DNA of 5,345 nucleotides, taken from Clostridia bacterium. Lineage in GTDB: Bacteria > Bacillota > Clostridia > Oscillospirales > SIG627. The notes under the pieces are model-generated. The model worked only from the letters and a program-made list of their open reading frames with translations, did not search any database and was not told the DNA's origin. Positions within the stretch are counted from its first letter, which is position 1; each line of letters opens with the position of its first letter. This document shows positions 1-5,345 of this stretch, piece after piece. The translations under genes were made by a program, and so were the position numbers. Location of the stretch: assembly GCA_017408325.1 (NCBI GenBank), contig JAFQUW010000078.1:1-5345 (forward strand). The letters are read 5' to 3'.

Positions 1-528
1 ATGTGTTCCCGCGGCTCTGTTATTCCGCTGTGGATCGAGCAGATTAAGGCCGGTAATCCCATCACCATCACCGAGCCCACCATGACCCGGTTTATCATGA
101 GTCTGGAGGAAGCGGTGGATCTGGTTCTGTTTGCCTTCGAGCACGGAAAGAGCGGCGACATCCTCATTCAAAAGGCTCCCGCCTGCACCATTGAAACGCT
201 TGCTCAAGCCGTCTGCGAACTCTTCTCCTACGACAAAGAAAACATCCGCATCATCGGCGTTCGCCACGGCGAAAAGCTCTACGAGACCCTTCTGACGGGC
301 GAGGAGTGTGCCGCCGCGATCGACATGGGCAATTTCTACCGCATCCCCGCCGATCGACGCGATTTAAACTATGACAAATTCTTCGTCGAGGGTGATACCG
401 AGCGCGCAGCCCTCTCGGAATTCAACAGCGAAAACACGCGCCTGCTCACCGTGGAGGAAGTCAAAGAAAAACTCCTTTCCCTCTCCTATATCCGAGAAGA
501 ACTCGCCGCCTTTGAGGAGAACCGATGA
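1..528 (+). CDS. capE: CapE/FnlA-type UDP-GlcNAc 4,6-dehydratase/5-epimerase, C-terminal part (5' truncated)
   Basis: This enzyme family performs the first step of UDP-L-FucNAc synthesis: 4,6-dehydration with C5 epimerisation of UDP-GlcNAc, giving a 6-deoxy-4-keto-L-sugar nucleotide in the cytoplasm. The window shows 175 residues of an enzyme normally about 340 long, so the N-terminal Rossmann fold with the NAD(P) glycine motif and the catalytic residues lies upstream. What remains matches the family's C-terminal substrate-binding part: SRGSVIPL (residues 3-10), TMTRF (27-31), RHGEKLYETLL (88-98), YRIPADRRDLNYDKFF (113-128) and the closing NSENTRLLTVEEVKEKL (142-158). The ATG at base 1 is almost certainly an internal Met, because homologues read GNVM-x-SRGSV here. 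The TGA stop (526-528) overlaps the next gene's ATG, implying translational coupling. Family assignment is firm; CapE/FnlA rather than a FlaA1/PseB-type dehydratase is supported by the capF and capG neighbours. Confidence 0.93.
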   Translation: MCSRGSVIPLWIEQIKAGNPITITEPTMTRFIMSLEEAVDLVLFAFEHGKSGDILIQKAPACTIETLAQAVCELFSYDKENIRIIGVRHGEKLYETLLTGEECAAAIDMGNFYRIPADRRDLNYDKFFVEGDTERAALSEFNSENTRLLTVEEVKEKLLSLSYIREELAAFEENR

Positions 529-1721
529 ACGTTCTCGTCACCGGGGCCAAGGGTTTCGTCGGCAAGAACCTCGTCGCCTCGCTTTGCAACCTGCGCGACG
601 GCAAGGATCGCACCCGTCCGAACCTTTCCGTCGGCGAAGTGATGGAGTACGATCTTGACACCGAACCCGCGCTGTTACCCGAATACTGCAAACAAGCGGA
701 CGTTGTGTTCCACCTTGCCGGGGTCAACCGCCCGAAAGATCCAGAAGAATTTCTCGCAGGAAACCGCGACTTTACAAAGACGCTTCTCGACACCTTGAAG
801 GAAGCGAACAACGCCTGCCCCGTGATGCTCTCCTCCTCCGTGCAGGCAACGCTTGTCGGACGCTACGACTCGGACTACGGCCGAAGCAAACTTTCCGGAG
901 AAGAACTGCTCTTCGACTACAAAAAAGAGACGGGGGCCGAAGTCTACGTCTTCCGCTTCCCGAATCTGTTCGGTAAGTGGTGCCGTCCGAATTACAACTC
1001 GGCGGTTGCCACTTTCTGTCACAACAAGGCGCACGACCTCGAAGTGTTCGTCCGTGACCCGAAGATCGAACTGGAGCTTCTTTACATCGACGACTTGGTT
1101 CGCACGATGCTCGATCTGCTTGAGGGGCACGTCACGCGCTGTGATTACGACGGAGTCACTCCCGTTCAAACGGAAAACGGCCGCTACTGCCTTTCCCCCG
1201 TCACACACCGCGTCACGCTCGGCGAGATCGTAGAACTGCTCGACTGTTTCGTCGCGCAGCCGAAAACGCTGTATTTGCCCGAAATGAAAGAGGGCAGTTT
1301 TGAAAAAAAACTCTACTCCACCTATCTGTCCTACCTGCCGAAGGAAAAGATCTCCTTCTTCCCCGAGATGAAGGAGGACGCGCGCGGCTCGTTTACCGAG
1401 CTTCTGCGCACCAAGGCCTTCGGACAGGTCTCCGTCAACATCTCCAAGCCTTCCGTGACCAAGGGCCAGCACTGGCACCACACGAAGTGGGAATTTTTCA
1501 CCGTGGTGCACGGGCGCGGTCTCATCCAAATGCGCAAAATCTCAACGGATGAAATCCTGGAATTCTACGTCTCCGGCGAAAAGATCGAGACGGTGCATAT
1601 GCTCCCCGGATACACGCACAACATCATCAATTTAAGCGACACGGAAGACCTTGTTACCGTGATGTGGGCAAACGAGCCCTTTGATCCCTCTCACCCGGAC
1701 ACTTTTTTTGAGGAAGTATAA
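525..1721 (+). CDS. capF: CapF/FnlB-type bifunctional UDP-sugar C3-epimerase / C4-reductase
   Basis: CapF converts the CapE product to UDP-N-acetyl-6-deoxy-L-talosamine. A metal-dependent C-terminal cupin domain epimerises C3, and an N-terminal SDR domain then reduces the C4 ketone with NADPH. Both halves are visible in the 398 residues. The SDR part has GAKGFVG (7-13) for the nucleotide, HLAGVNRP (63-70) and a YxxxK catalytic pair (Y118, K122), followed by FRFPNLFGKWCRPNYNS (143-159). The cupin part starts near 285 with DARGSFTE and has GQHWHHTKWE (314-323) and PGYTHNIIN (361-369); H316, H318, E323 and H365 are the candidate metal ligands. Length is about 30 more than the roughly 370 usual for the family. 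The ATG at 525 overlaps the capE stop as ATGA and has GAGGAG at 514-519, five bases upstream, so the start is secure. capG follows 6 bases after the stop. Confidence 0.96.
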   Translation: MNVLVTGAKGFVGKNLVASLCNLRDGKDRTRPNLSVGEVMEYDLDTEPALLPEYCKQADVVFHLAGVNRPKDPEEFLAGNRDFTKTLLDTLKEANNACPVMLSSSVQATLVGRYDSDYGRSKLSGEELLFDYKKETGAEVYVFRFPNLFGKWCRPNYNSAVATFCHNKAHDLEVFVRDPKIELELLYIDDLVRTMLDLLEGHVTRCDYDGVTPVQTENGRYCLSPVTHRVTLGEIVELLDCFVAQPKTLYLPEMKEGSFEKKLYSTYLSYLPKEKISFFPEMKEDARGSFTELLRTKAFGQVSVNISKPSVTKGQHWHHTKWEFFTVVHGRGLIQMRKISTDEILEFYVSGEKIETVHMLPGYTHNIINLSDTEDLVTVMWANEPFDPSHPDTFFEEV

Positions 1722-1727
1722 ATAAAG

Positions 1728-2870
1728 ATGAAAAAACTCAAACTTATGACCATCGTCGGAACGCGTCCCGAGATCATTCGTCTCTCGGAAGTTATCCGCG
1801 CCTGCGACCGTTATTTCGAGCAGATCCTCGTGCACACGGGACAAAACTACGACTACACCCTAAACCAGATCTTCTTTGACGATCTCGGCCTGCGCGCCCC
1901 CGACCGTTACCTCAACGCCGTGGGGGCCGATCTCGGCGAGACGATCGGCAACATCATTGCAAAATCCTACGCTTTGATGAAAGAAGAGATGCCCGACGCC
2001 CTGCTCATCCTCGGCGACACGAACTCCTGCCTCTCGGCGATCTCCGCCAAACGCCTGCACATCCCGATCTTCCACATGGAAGCAGGCAACCGTTGCAAAG
2101 ACGAGTGTCTGCCGGAGGAAACGAATCGCCGCATCGTCGACATCATCTCCGACGTCAACCTCGCCTACTCCGAACATGCGCGACGCTACCTCTCCGACTG
2201 CGGACTGCCGCGCGAACGCACCTTTGTCACCGGATCCCCGATGGCGGAAGTGCTCCGCCGTCATCTCTCTTCCATCGACTCCTCCGACATCCATGCAAAA
2301 CTCGGACTTGAGCGCGGAAAGTACATCCTGCTCTCCGCCCACCGTGAGGAGAACATCGACACCGAAGAAAACTTTCACTCCCTGTTTTCCGCCATCAATC
2401 GCATGGCAGAAACCTATGACATGCCGATCCTCTATTCCTGCCACCCCAGAAGCAAAAAACGTTTGGAACAAAGCGGTTTTTCGCTCGATAGGCGCGTGAT
2501 CGCACACGAGCCGCTCGGCTTTTTCGATTACAACTGTCTGCAGAAAAACGCCTTCTGCGTCGTCTCCGACAGCGGCACGCTCCCCGAGGAAAGTGCCTTT
2601 TTCGCGTTGCAAAACACGCCGATCGCCGCGGTCTGTATCCGCACGTCCACCGAGCGTCCCGAAGCGATGGAAAAAGGTGCGTTCATCCTTGCCGGAATCA
2701 CCGAAGACTCCCTTATGCAAGCGGTGGAGACCGCGGTTGCGATGAAGGAAAACGGCTCCCTTTCCGCACCCGTACCCGACTACGTCGAAGAGAACGTTTC
2801 GACCAAAGTCGTCAAGATCATCCAGAGTTTCACCAGCGTCGTCGACCGCATGGTCTGGCGCAAATATTGA
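1728..2870 (+). CDS. capG: CapG/FnlC-type non-hydrolysing UDP-sugar 2-epimerase (UDP-L-FucNAc forming)
   Basis: This protein belongs to the WecB/MnaA non-hydrolysing UDP-GlcNAc 2-epimerase family. After CapE and CapF it should act on UDP-N-acetyl-6-deoxy-L-talosamine and give UDP-L-FucNAc; the genes beside it are the main reason to call CapG rather than WecB (UDP-ManNAc). Full length, 380 residues, with two Rossmann-like halves (GT-B fold). Motifs in order are GTRPEIIRLS (11-20), HTGQNYD (36-42), GDTNS (96-100), HMEAGNR (116-122), LPEETNRR (128-135), SAHREEN (203-209), SDSGTLPEE (280-288) and RTSTERPEAME (305-315). D97, E118, E130/E131 and H205 match the acidic and His residues important for catalysis in WecB. 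The start ATG lies 6 bases after the capF stop; the ribosome binding site GAGGAAG (1710-1716) is inside the end of capF with a longish 11-base spacing, so this gene probably relies on readthrough from capF. Confidence 0.95.
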   Translation: MKKLKLMTIVGTRPEIIRLSEVIRACDRYFEQILVHTGQNYDYTLNQIFFDDLGLRAPDRYLNAVGADLGETIGNIIAKSYALMKEEMPDALLILGDTNSCLSAISAKRLHIPIFHMEAGNRCKDECLPEETNRRIVDIISDVNLAYSEHARRYLSDCGLPRERTFVTGSPMAEVLRRHLSSIDSSDIHAKLGLERGKYILLSAHREENIDTEENFHSLFSAINRMAETYDMPILYSCHPRSKKRLEQSGFSLDRRVIAHEPLGFFDYNCLQKNAFCVVSDSGTLPEESAFFALQNTPIAAVCIRTSTERPEAMEKGAFILAGITEDSLMQAVETAVAMKENGSLSAPVPDYVEENVSTKVVKIIQSFTSVVDRMVWRKY

Positions 2871-2912
2871 GTTTCATCCCTTTTACATTCCGATCAACAG
2901 AACCAGGTAATT

Positions 2913-4325
2913 ATGACACACAACGATCTGCACGAATCCGTCACGGAAAATTCCACCGAGGAGATGGCCTCCGCTGCCCCTGCCAAGGCCGCCGAAGAGC
3001 ACCGTCATTCCCATCACTCCGAGCATTCCCACCACTCCGAGCATTCCCATCATCATTCTCACCACCACTCGAACGGAAGCCGTAAGCACTCTTCCAAAAA
3101 AGAGAAAAGAAAGCGCGCGCGCTTTCAGAAAACTTGGAGACGGGTCAAGAGCTTTATCAAAAAGAACCGCGTACAACTGTTCTTTTTCTCCCTTTTTTTG
3201 ATCACGCTGATCATTCTGCTCATCATCTTAATTCAGAAGCCGTCCCAGACGACTTTGCCCGACTCTTCTCCCGACCACAGTCTCCCCGACGAAGGAGAAG
3301 TGCGTCTGACTCTCTCCTATCCCACAAAAGACGTTCCGCTGATCACAGATGCGGCTCAAACCTATCTGGATTCCGACCTTCGTGACAACGTCGGCGACGT
3401 TCTTGCGCCTTTCCGCAAGGACAACGTGCGCCTGGACGTCGGTCTGCCCGTTTCTCTCTCCTTTGATCTCGACGGAGTTCCCGAAGGACAACTCATCGAC
3501 TCCATCAAAGTGGAAGTGGACGAAGATCCTGCTTTTTCCGCGCCGCGCGTCTTTTATCTCGGCGGCGAAAAACGTTCGCTTGACGTGTATTATCTCAAGA
3601 CCGGAACACAGTATTATTATCGCGTAACAATGGTCTTTTCCGACGGGAACAGCGTCAGTGGCAGCGCGTCTTTTTGCACCGAAAACTCCCCGCGCATTCT
3701 CTCGATCGACGGTCTTTACAACGTGCGCGACATCGGCGGCTGGAAAACTTCGAGCGGAAAAGTGATCCGCCAGGGTCTCCTGTTCCGCGGCAGCGAAGTG
3801 GACGGAGCGGTCGAGGAGAATTACAGCGTGACCGACAACGGGCTTTTTAACGCCCTGACCGTCCTCGGCATTCGCACAGACCTCGATCTGCGCAGCGAAG
3901 AGGATCACCGCGATCACGTCGATGCACTCGGCGCAAACGTGACCCATAAATACTCCGGTGTCAACTCTTACGAAAACGTCTTCAAACCCGAAGAAGCGGA
4001 GGCGATGCGAGCCGTCTTCTCCGACCTGGCAAAGCCCGAAAACTACCCGATCTACCTGCACTGTACCTACGGTGCCGACCGAACGGGAACCGTCTGTTTT
4101 CTGCTTGAAGCACTGCTCGGTGTCGAGAAGGACGATCTGATTCGCGATTATGAATTGACCGCGCTTGCCCACCCCGCCACCGAGGCAGAGAATCTCGTTT
4201 TTTTCCTCGAAACACTCAACGCCTTCCCCGGAAACAACCTCAAAGAAAAAACAGAGAATTACCTACGAAGCATCGGTGTCACAGACGCGGAGATCTCCTC
4301 TTTGCGCGAGATCTATCTCGGTTGA
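2913..4325 (+). CDS. Membrane-anchored, His-rich, PtpB/DSP-like tyrosine phosphatase (probably extracytoplasmic catalytic domain)
   Basis: A 470-residue protein in five parts: an acidic start (1-30); a His-rich tail with 14 His in residues 30-52; a Lys/Arg-rich stretch (57-86); one hydrophobic segment (about 88-107); then an extended Ser/Pro/Asp linker (108-128), a beta-rich, FN3-like region (about 130-257, ending GTQYYYRVTMVFSDG) and a phosphatase domain (about 260-470). The last resembles the Y_phosphatase3 family of PtpB/LipA: NVRDIGG (270-276), RQGLLFRGSEV (286-296), DLRSEED (325-331) and the P-loop HCTYGADRTG (383-392), with nucleophile C384 and R390. All basic charge is before the membrane segment and no signal-peptidase site is evident, so I infer a signal anchor with the catalytic part outside. 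The substrate is unknown; a capsule or export role is inferred only from the neighbours. The start ATG has a weak AGGT (2905-2908) and lies 42 bases after capG, probably in the same transcript. Phosphatase family is well supported; topology is inferred. Confidence 0.88.
   Translation: MTHNDLHESVTENSTEEMASAAPAKAAEEHRHSHHSEHSHHSEHSHHHSHHHSNGSRKHSSKKEKRKRARFQKTWRRVKSFIKKNRVQLFFFSLFLITLIILLIILIQKPSQTTLPDSSPDHSLPDEGEVRLTLSYPTKDVPLITDAAQTYLDSDLRDNVGDVLAPFRKDNVRLDVGLPVSLSFDLDGVPEGQLIDSIKVEVDEDPAFSAPRVFYLGGEKRSLDVYYLKTGTQYYYRVTMVFSDGNSVSGSASFCTENSPRILSIDGLYNVRDIGGWKTSSGKVIRQGLLFRGSEVDGAVEENYSVTDNGLFNALTVLGIRTDLDLRSEEDHRDHVDALGANVTHKYSGVNSYENVFKPEEAEAMRAVFSDLAKPENYPIYLHCTYGADRTGTVCFLLEALLGVEKDDLIRDYELTALAHPATEAENLVFFLETLNAFPGNNLKEKTENYLRSIGVTDAEISSLREIYLG
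3006..3071 (+). repeat. 18-bp tandem repeat coding for HSHHSE units
   Basis: Two units of CATTCCCATCACTCCGAG type (3006-3023 and 3024-3041) differ at a single base (CAT against CAC). A third, diverging unit (3042-3059) and a run of three CAC codons (3060-3068) follow. The repeat is in frame with the phosphatase gene and encodes its His-rich tail (residues 32-53). Near-identity at the DNA level points to recent slippage or duplication, so copy number may vary between strains. Confidence 0.85.
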
Positions 4326-4334
4326 TCTCACCCC

Positions 4335-4347
4335 GCCGAAACTCGGC
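4335..4347 (+). terminator. Weak hairpin after the phosphatase gene, possible transcript end
   Basis: GCCGA, a three-base loop AAC and TCGGC form a short perfect stem beginning 9 bases after the phosphatase stop. No T run follows directly: the next bases are AGAAATATAACG and the first run of five T is at 4370-4374. It is therefore a poor intrinsic terminator and may serve only as a 3'-end stabiliser, or be chance. Confidence 0.2.
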
Positions 4348-4392
4348 AGAAATATAACGAAAATACACCTTTTTCATAAAATGCAAAACCTC

Positions 4393-4416
4393 GCGCAACA
4401 ATGCGAATTCTTGCGC
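4393..4416. repeat. Inverted repeat GCGCAA-N12-TTGCGC upstream of the promoter
   Basis: GCGCAA (4393-4398) and TTGCGC (4411-4416) are perfect inverted arms around a 12-base spacer. A second, interleaved pair is present: ATGCG (4401-4405) and CGCAT (4414-4418). The arms end 20 bases before the -35 box, a position suiting an activator or repressor site. No T run follows, so a terminator role is unlikely. I do not recognise the site as belonging to any named regulator. Confidence 0.4.
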
Positions 4417-4434
4417 ATATATCGTGTAATATAT
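4417..4434 (+). promoter_or_regulatory. AT-rich UP-like element
   Basis: ATATAT (4417-4422), a six-base spacer CGTGTA and a second ATATAT (4429-4434) lie directly before the -35 box, where the RNA polymerase alpha subunit contacts UP elements. The contrast with the C/G-rich coding DNA around it is clear. The role is inferred from position and composition only. Confidence 0.35.
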
Positions 4435-4436
4435 TC

Positions 4437-4465
4437 TTGACGGAAAGTACTTTTTGTGCTACAAT
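4437..4465 (+). promoter_or_regulatory. Sigma-A (sigma-70 type) promoter with extended -10, for the Wzz-like gene
   Basis: The -35 box TTGACG (4437-4442) matches five of six consensus bases. After exactly 17 bases comes the -10 box TACAAT (4460-4465), also five of six, preceded by TGC (4457-4459), which makes an extended -10. Transcription should begin near 4471-4473, giving a leader of about 85 bases before the GTG at 4557. This marks a new transcription unit separate from the fucosamine operon. Confidence 0.8.
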
Positions 4466-4484
4466 AATATGAGAATCAAACAAT

Positions 4485-4490
4485 AGGGGA
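4485..4490 (+). promoter_or_regulatory. Orphan Shine-Dalgarno AGGGGA in the leader
   Basis: AGGGGA is a strong ribosome binding sequence about 13 bases into the predicted transcript and 67 bases before the Wzz-like start, too far to serve that gene. It sits four bases before a TTG that opens a 21-codon frame. It also lies in the loop of a small stem, CAATA (4481-4485) with TATTG (4493-4497), which is followed by six T (4500-4505). Confidence 0.4.
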
Positions 4491-4494
4491 ATTA

Positions 4495-4560
4495 TTGCCT
4501 TTTTTCGCAATCATCTTCCTCGGTCAGTTTGATCACGAAACGATTGGAGAACCGCAGTGA
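4495..4560 (+). CDS. Possible 21-codon leader ORF coupled to the Wzz-like gene
   Basis: From TTG at 4495 a frame of 21 codons runs to TGA at 4558-4560. The peptide starts MPFFAIIFLG (hydrophobic) and ends FDHETIGEPQ (polar). In favour: AGGGGA lies four bases upstream, the predicted promoter starts transcription just before it, and the stop overlaps the downstream GTG as GTGA, the classic arrangement for translational coupling. Against: the start is a rare TTG, the frame is short enough to arise by chance, and I recognise no family. The second ribosome binding site GGAGA (4546-4550) lies inside it. If real, it is more likely a regulatory leader than a working peptide. Confidence 0.3.
   Translation: MPFFAIIFLGQFDHETIGEPQ
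4546..4550 (+). promoter_or_regulatory. Ribosome binding site GGAGA fixing the GTG start of the Wzz-like gene
   Basis: GGAGA lies six bases before GTG 4557. The frame has an in-frame TGA at 4530-4532 and no other ATG, GTG or TTG between it and 4557; the next in-frame ATG is beyond 4900, inside the conserved domain. This makes GTG the only reasonable start. Weak pairing of CAATC (4508-4512) with GATTG (4542-4546) touches the first G of this site and could modulate access. Confidence 0.75.
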
Positions 4561-5345
4561 AAAATCCTGTCAACGAACAACTCGCGCAAAACAACACACT
4601 TGAAATTGACGTCAAGCGCGTATTCAAAGCCGTCTGGAACCGGTTTTGGCTCGTGGCAATTGCAGCTCTTCTCTGCGCGGCGCTCGCTCTTGTTACAACG
4701 ATCTACCTGATCACTCCGTTGTATCAGTCCACCGCTACGTTCTACGTCAACAACGGCTCCCTCTCCCTGGGCGGCACCTCCATCTCGCTGTCCTCCGGTG
4801 ACATCACCGCAGCAAAGAGCCTCGTCGACACCTACATCGTCATTCTCAAATCACGCACCTGTCTGACCGACGTCATCGACTACGCCGGCATTGACATTTC
4901 CTACGAAGAGCTCTACTCGATGGTCTCCGCCCATTCCCTCAACGAGACCGAAATCTTTCAGGTCATCGTGACCCACACCGATCCGGCGGAAGCGGAAACG
5001 TTCGCAAACGCCATCGCCTACGTTCTGCCCAAGCGTATTTCCAGCATCGTGGAAGGGACTTCCGCCAACGTCGTCGACTACGCGATCCGTCCGGCCGTTC
5101 CCAGTTCCCCCAGCCGCGCCAAGAACACCGTCCTCGGTTTTCTCATCGGCGCCGTGCTCTCCACCCTGAGCCTTGCGATCCGAGAGATCTTCGACACCAC
5201 CATCCGCACCGAGGAGGATCTCGAGCAAGTTGCGCCGCATCCGATCCTCGCTTCGGTACCCGACATGACTGCTTCGTCCAAGGGCGGTTACTACTACGGC
5301 TACGGCAAATCGAAGAAGAAATACGCCTACGCCGCAAAAGCCGGA
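4557..5345 (+). CDS. Wzz/CapA-type polysaccharide chain-length determinant protein, probably with a tyrosine-kinase partner or fusion (3' truncated)
   Basis: The 263 residues in view have the layout of the Wzz/CapA/YveK family, inner-membrane proteins that set polymer length and help export in Wzy-dependent systems. A short cytoplasmic start (1-29) precedes membrane segment 1 (about 30-52), then PLYQSTATFYV (54-64), where the external domain begins. That domain runs to about 175 with VDTYIVILKSRTCL (90-103). A Pro-rich AVPSSPSRAK (180-189) leads into membrane segment 2 (about 190-208), followed by IREIFDTTIRTEEDL (208-222) and ILASVPDM (230-237). The tail is rich in Tyr and Lys (YYYGYGKSKKKYAY, 245-258). 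In many Clostridia such a tail links the Wzz part to a bacterial tyrosine kinase, so a fused or adjacent kinase is expected beyond the window; this cannot be seen. Start is GTG with GGAGA six bases upstream, driven by its own promoter. The open frame reaches the last base. Confidence 0.92.
   Translation, partial: MKNPVNEQLAQNNTLEIDVKRVFKAVWNRFWLVAIAALLCAALALVTTIYLITPLYQSTATFYVNNGSLSLGGTSISLSSGDITAAKSLVDTYIVILKSRTCLTDVIDYAGIDISYEELYSMVSAHSLNETEIFQVIVTHTDPAEAETFANAIAYVLPKRISSIVEGTSANVVDYAIRPAVPSSPSRAKNTVLGFLIGAVLSTLSLAIREIFDTTIRTEEDLEQVAPHPILASVPDMTASSKGGYYYGYGKSKKKYAYAAKAG

Noticed and set aside
1..3. ATG at the first base as the true start of the capE-like gene
   Set aside because: The protein lacks the entire N-terminal half of the family, and the surrounding residues match an internal conserved stretch of homologues.
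675..1529. Long open frame on the - strand opposite capF
   Set aside because: It lies fully opposite a well-motifed gene, shows no recognisable family, and such antisense frames are common where sense codons end in C/G.
1860..2720. Long open frame on the - strand opposite capG
   Set aside because: It mirrors the coding constraints of capG, has no ribosome binding site or family motif that I can see, and capG itself is certain.
2882..2913. TTTACA (2882-2887) and TAATTA (2908-2913) as a promoter for the phosphatase gene
   Set aside because: The spacing is about 20 bases and the supposed -10 runs into the start codon, so readthrough from capG is more likely.
3006..3071. Short direct repeats as a possible CRISPR
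   Set aside because: The units are contiguous without spacers and in frame with a coding gene.
2867..3085. 72-codon + frame overlapping the capG stop by ATGA
   Set aside because: The overlap is suggestive, but the frame covers the His-rich repeat out of register and gives low-complexity Arg/Pro/Ser sequence; the phosphatase frame has clear domain support.
3228..4172. Long open frame on the - strand opposite the phosphatase gene
   Set aside because: It covers the sense P-loop and FN3-like region; no independent coding signs were seen.
4469..4486. Mini-ORF ATG AGA ATC AAA CAA TAG
   Set aside because: The ATG would be at or before the predicted transcript start with no ribosome binding site, and five codons carry no signal.
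4328..4510. 60-codon frame on the - strand filling most of the gap before the Wzz-like gene
   Set aside because: It runs across the strong + strand promoter and inverted repeats, resembles no family, and has no clear ribosome binding site.

Overview
The window carries part of a capsule or exopolysaccharide locus, with every supported gene on the + strand. Codons rich in C/G at the third position, GAGG-type ribosome binding sites, the CapE-CapF-CapG enzyme set and a Wzz-like protein with a Tyr-rich tail fit a moderately GC-rich member of the Bacillota, probably a gut-type Clostridia. This placement is inferred from sequence style and family resemblance; no marker gene is present to fix a genus.

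Bases 1-2870 are a tight operon for UDP-N-acetyl-L-fucosamine (UDP-L-FucNAc) synthesis. It holds the C-terminal half of a CapE/FnlA 4,6-dehydratase/5-epimerase (cut by the window edge), a complete CapF/FnlB bifunctional epimerase-reductase that overlaps it by ATGA, and a complete CapG/FnlC 2-epimerase 6 bases further on. Together they turn UDP-GlcNAc into UDP-L-FucNAc, a building block of capsules and O-antigens.

Bases 2913-4325 encode the most unusual protein here. It has a His-rich repeat tail, a polybasic stretch, one membrane anchor, a beta-sandwich (FN3-like) segment and a DSP/PtpB-type tyrosine phosphatase domain with a complete Cys-x5-Arg loop. By the positive-inside rule the phosphatase lies outside the membrane, unlike the usual cytoplasmic capsule phosphatases (Wzb, CpsB).

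Bases 4326-4556 are an AT-richer gap with a very good extended -10 sigma-A promoter (TTGACG, 17-base spacer, TGCTACAAT), AT-rich and inverted-repeat sequence upstream of it, and a leader of about 85 bases. The leader has a strong orphan Shine-Dalgarno that may serve a 21-codon TTG-initiated leader ORF whose stop overlaps the next start codon. From 4557 a GTG-started Wzz/CapA-type chain-length protein runs off the window. It has two membrane segments and a Tyr-rich cytoplasmic tail, suggesting a fused or adjacent bacterial tyrosine kinase.

The likely logic is that the first three genes make the sugar nucleotide, while the Wzz-like protein (with a kinase expected beyond the window) and perhaps the membrane phosphatase control polymer length or export. 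The promoter at 4437-4465 starts a second transcription unit.
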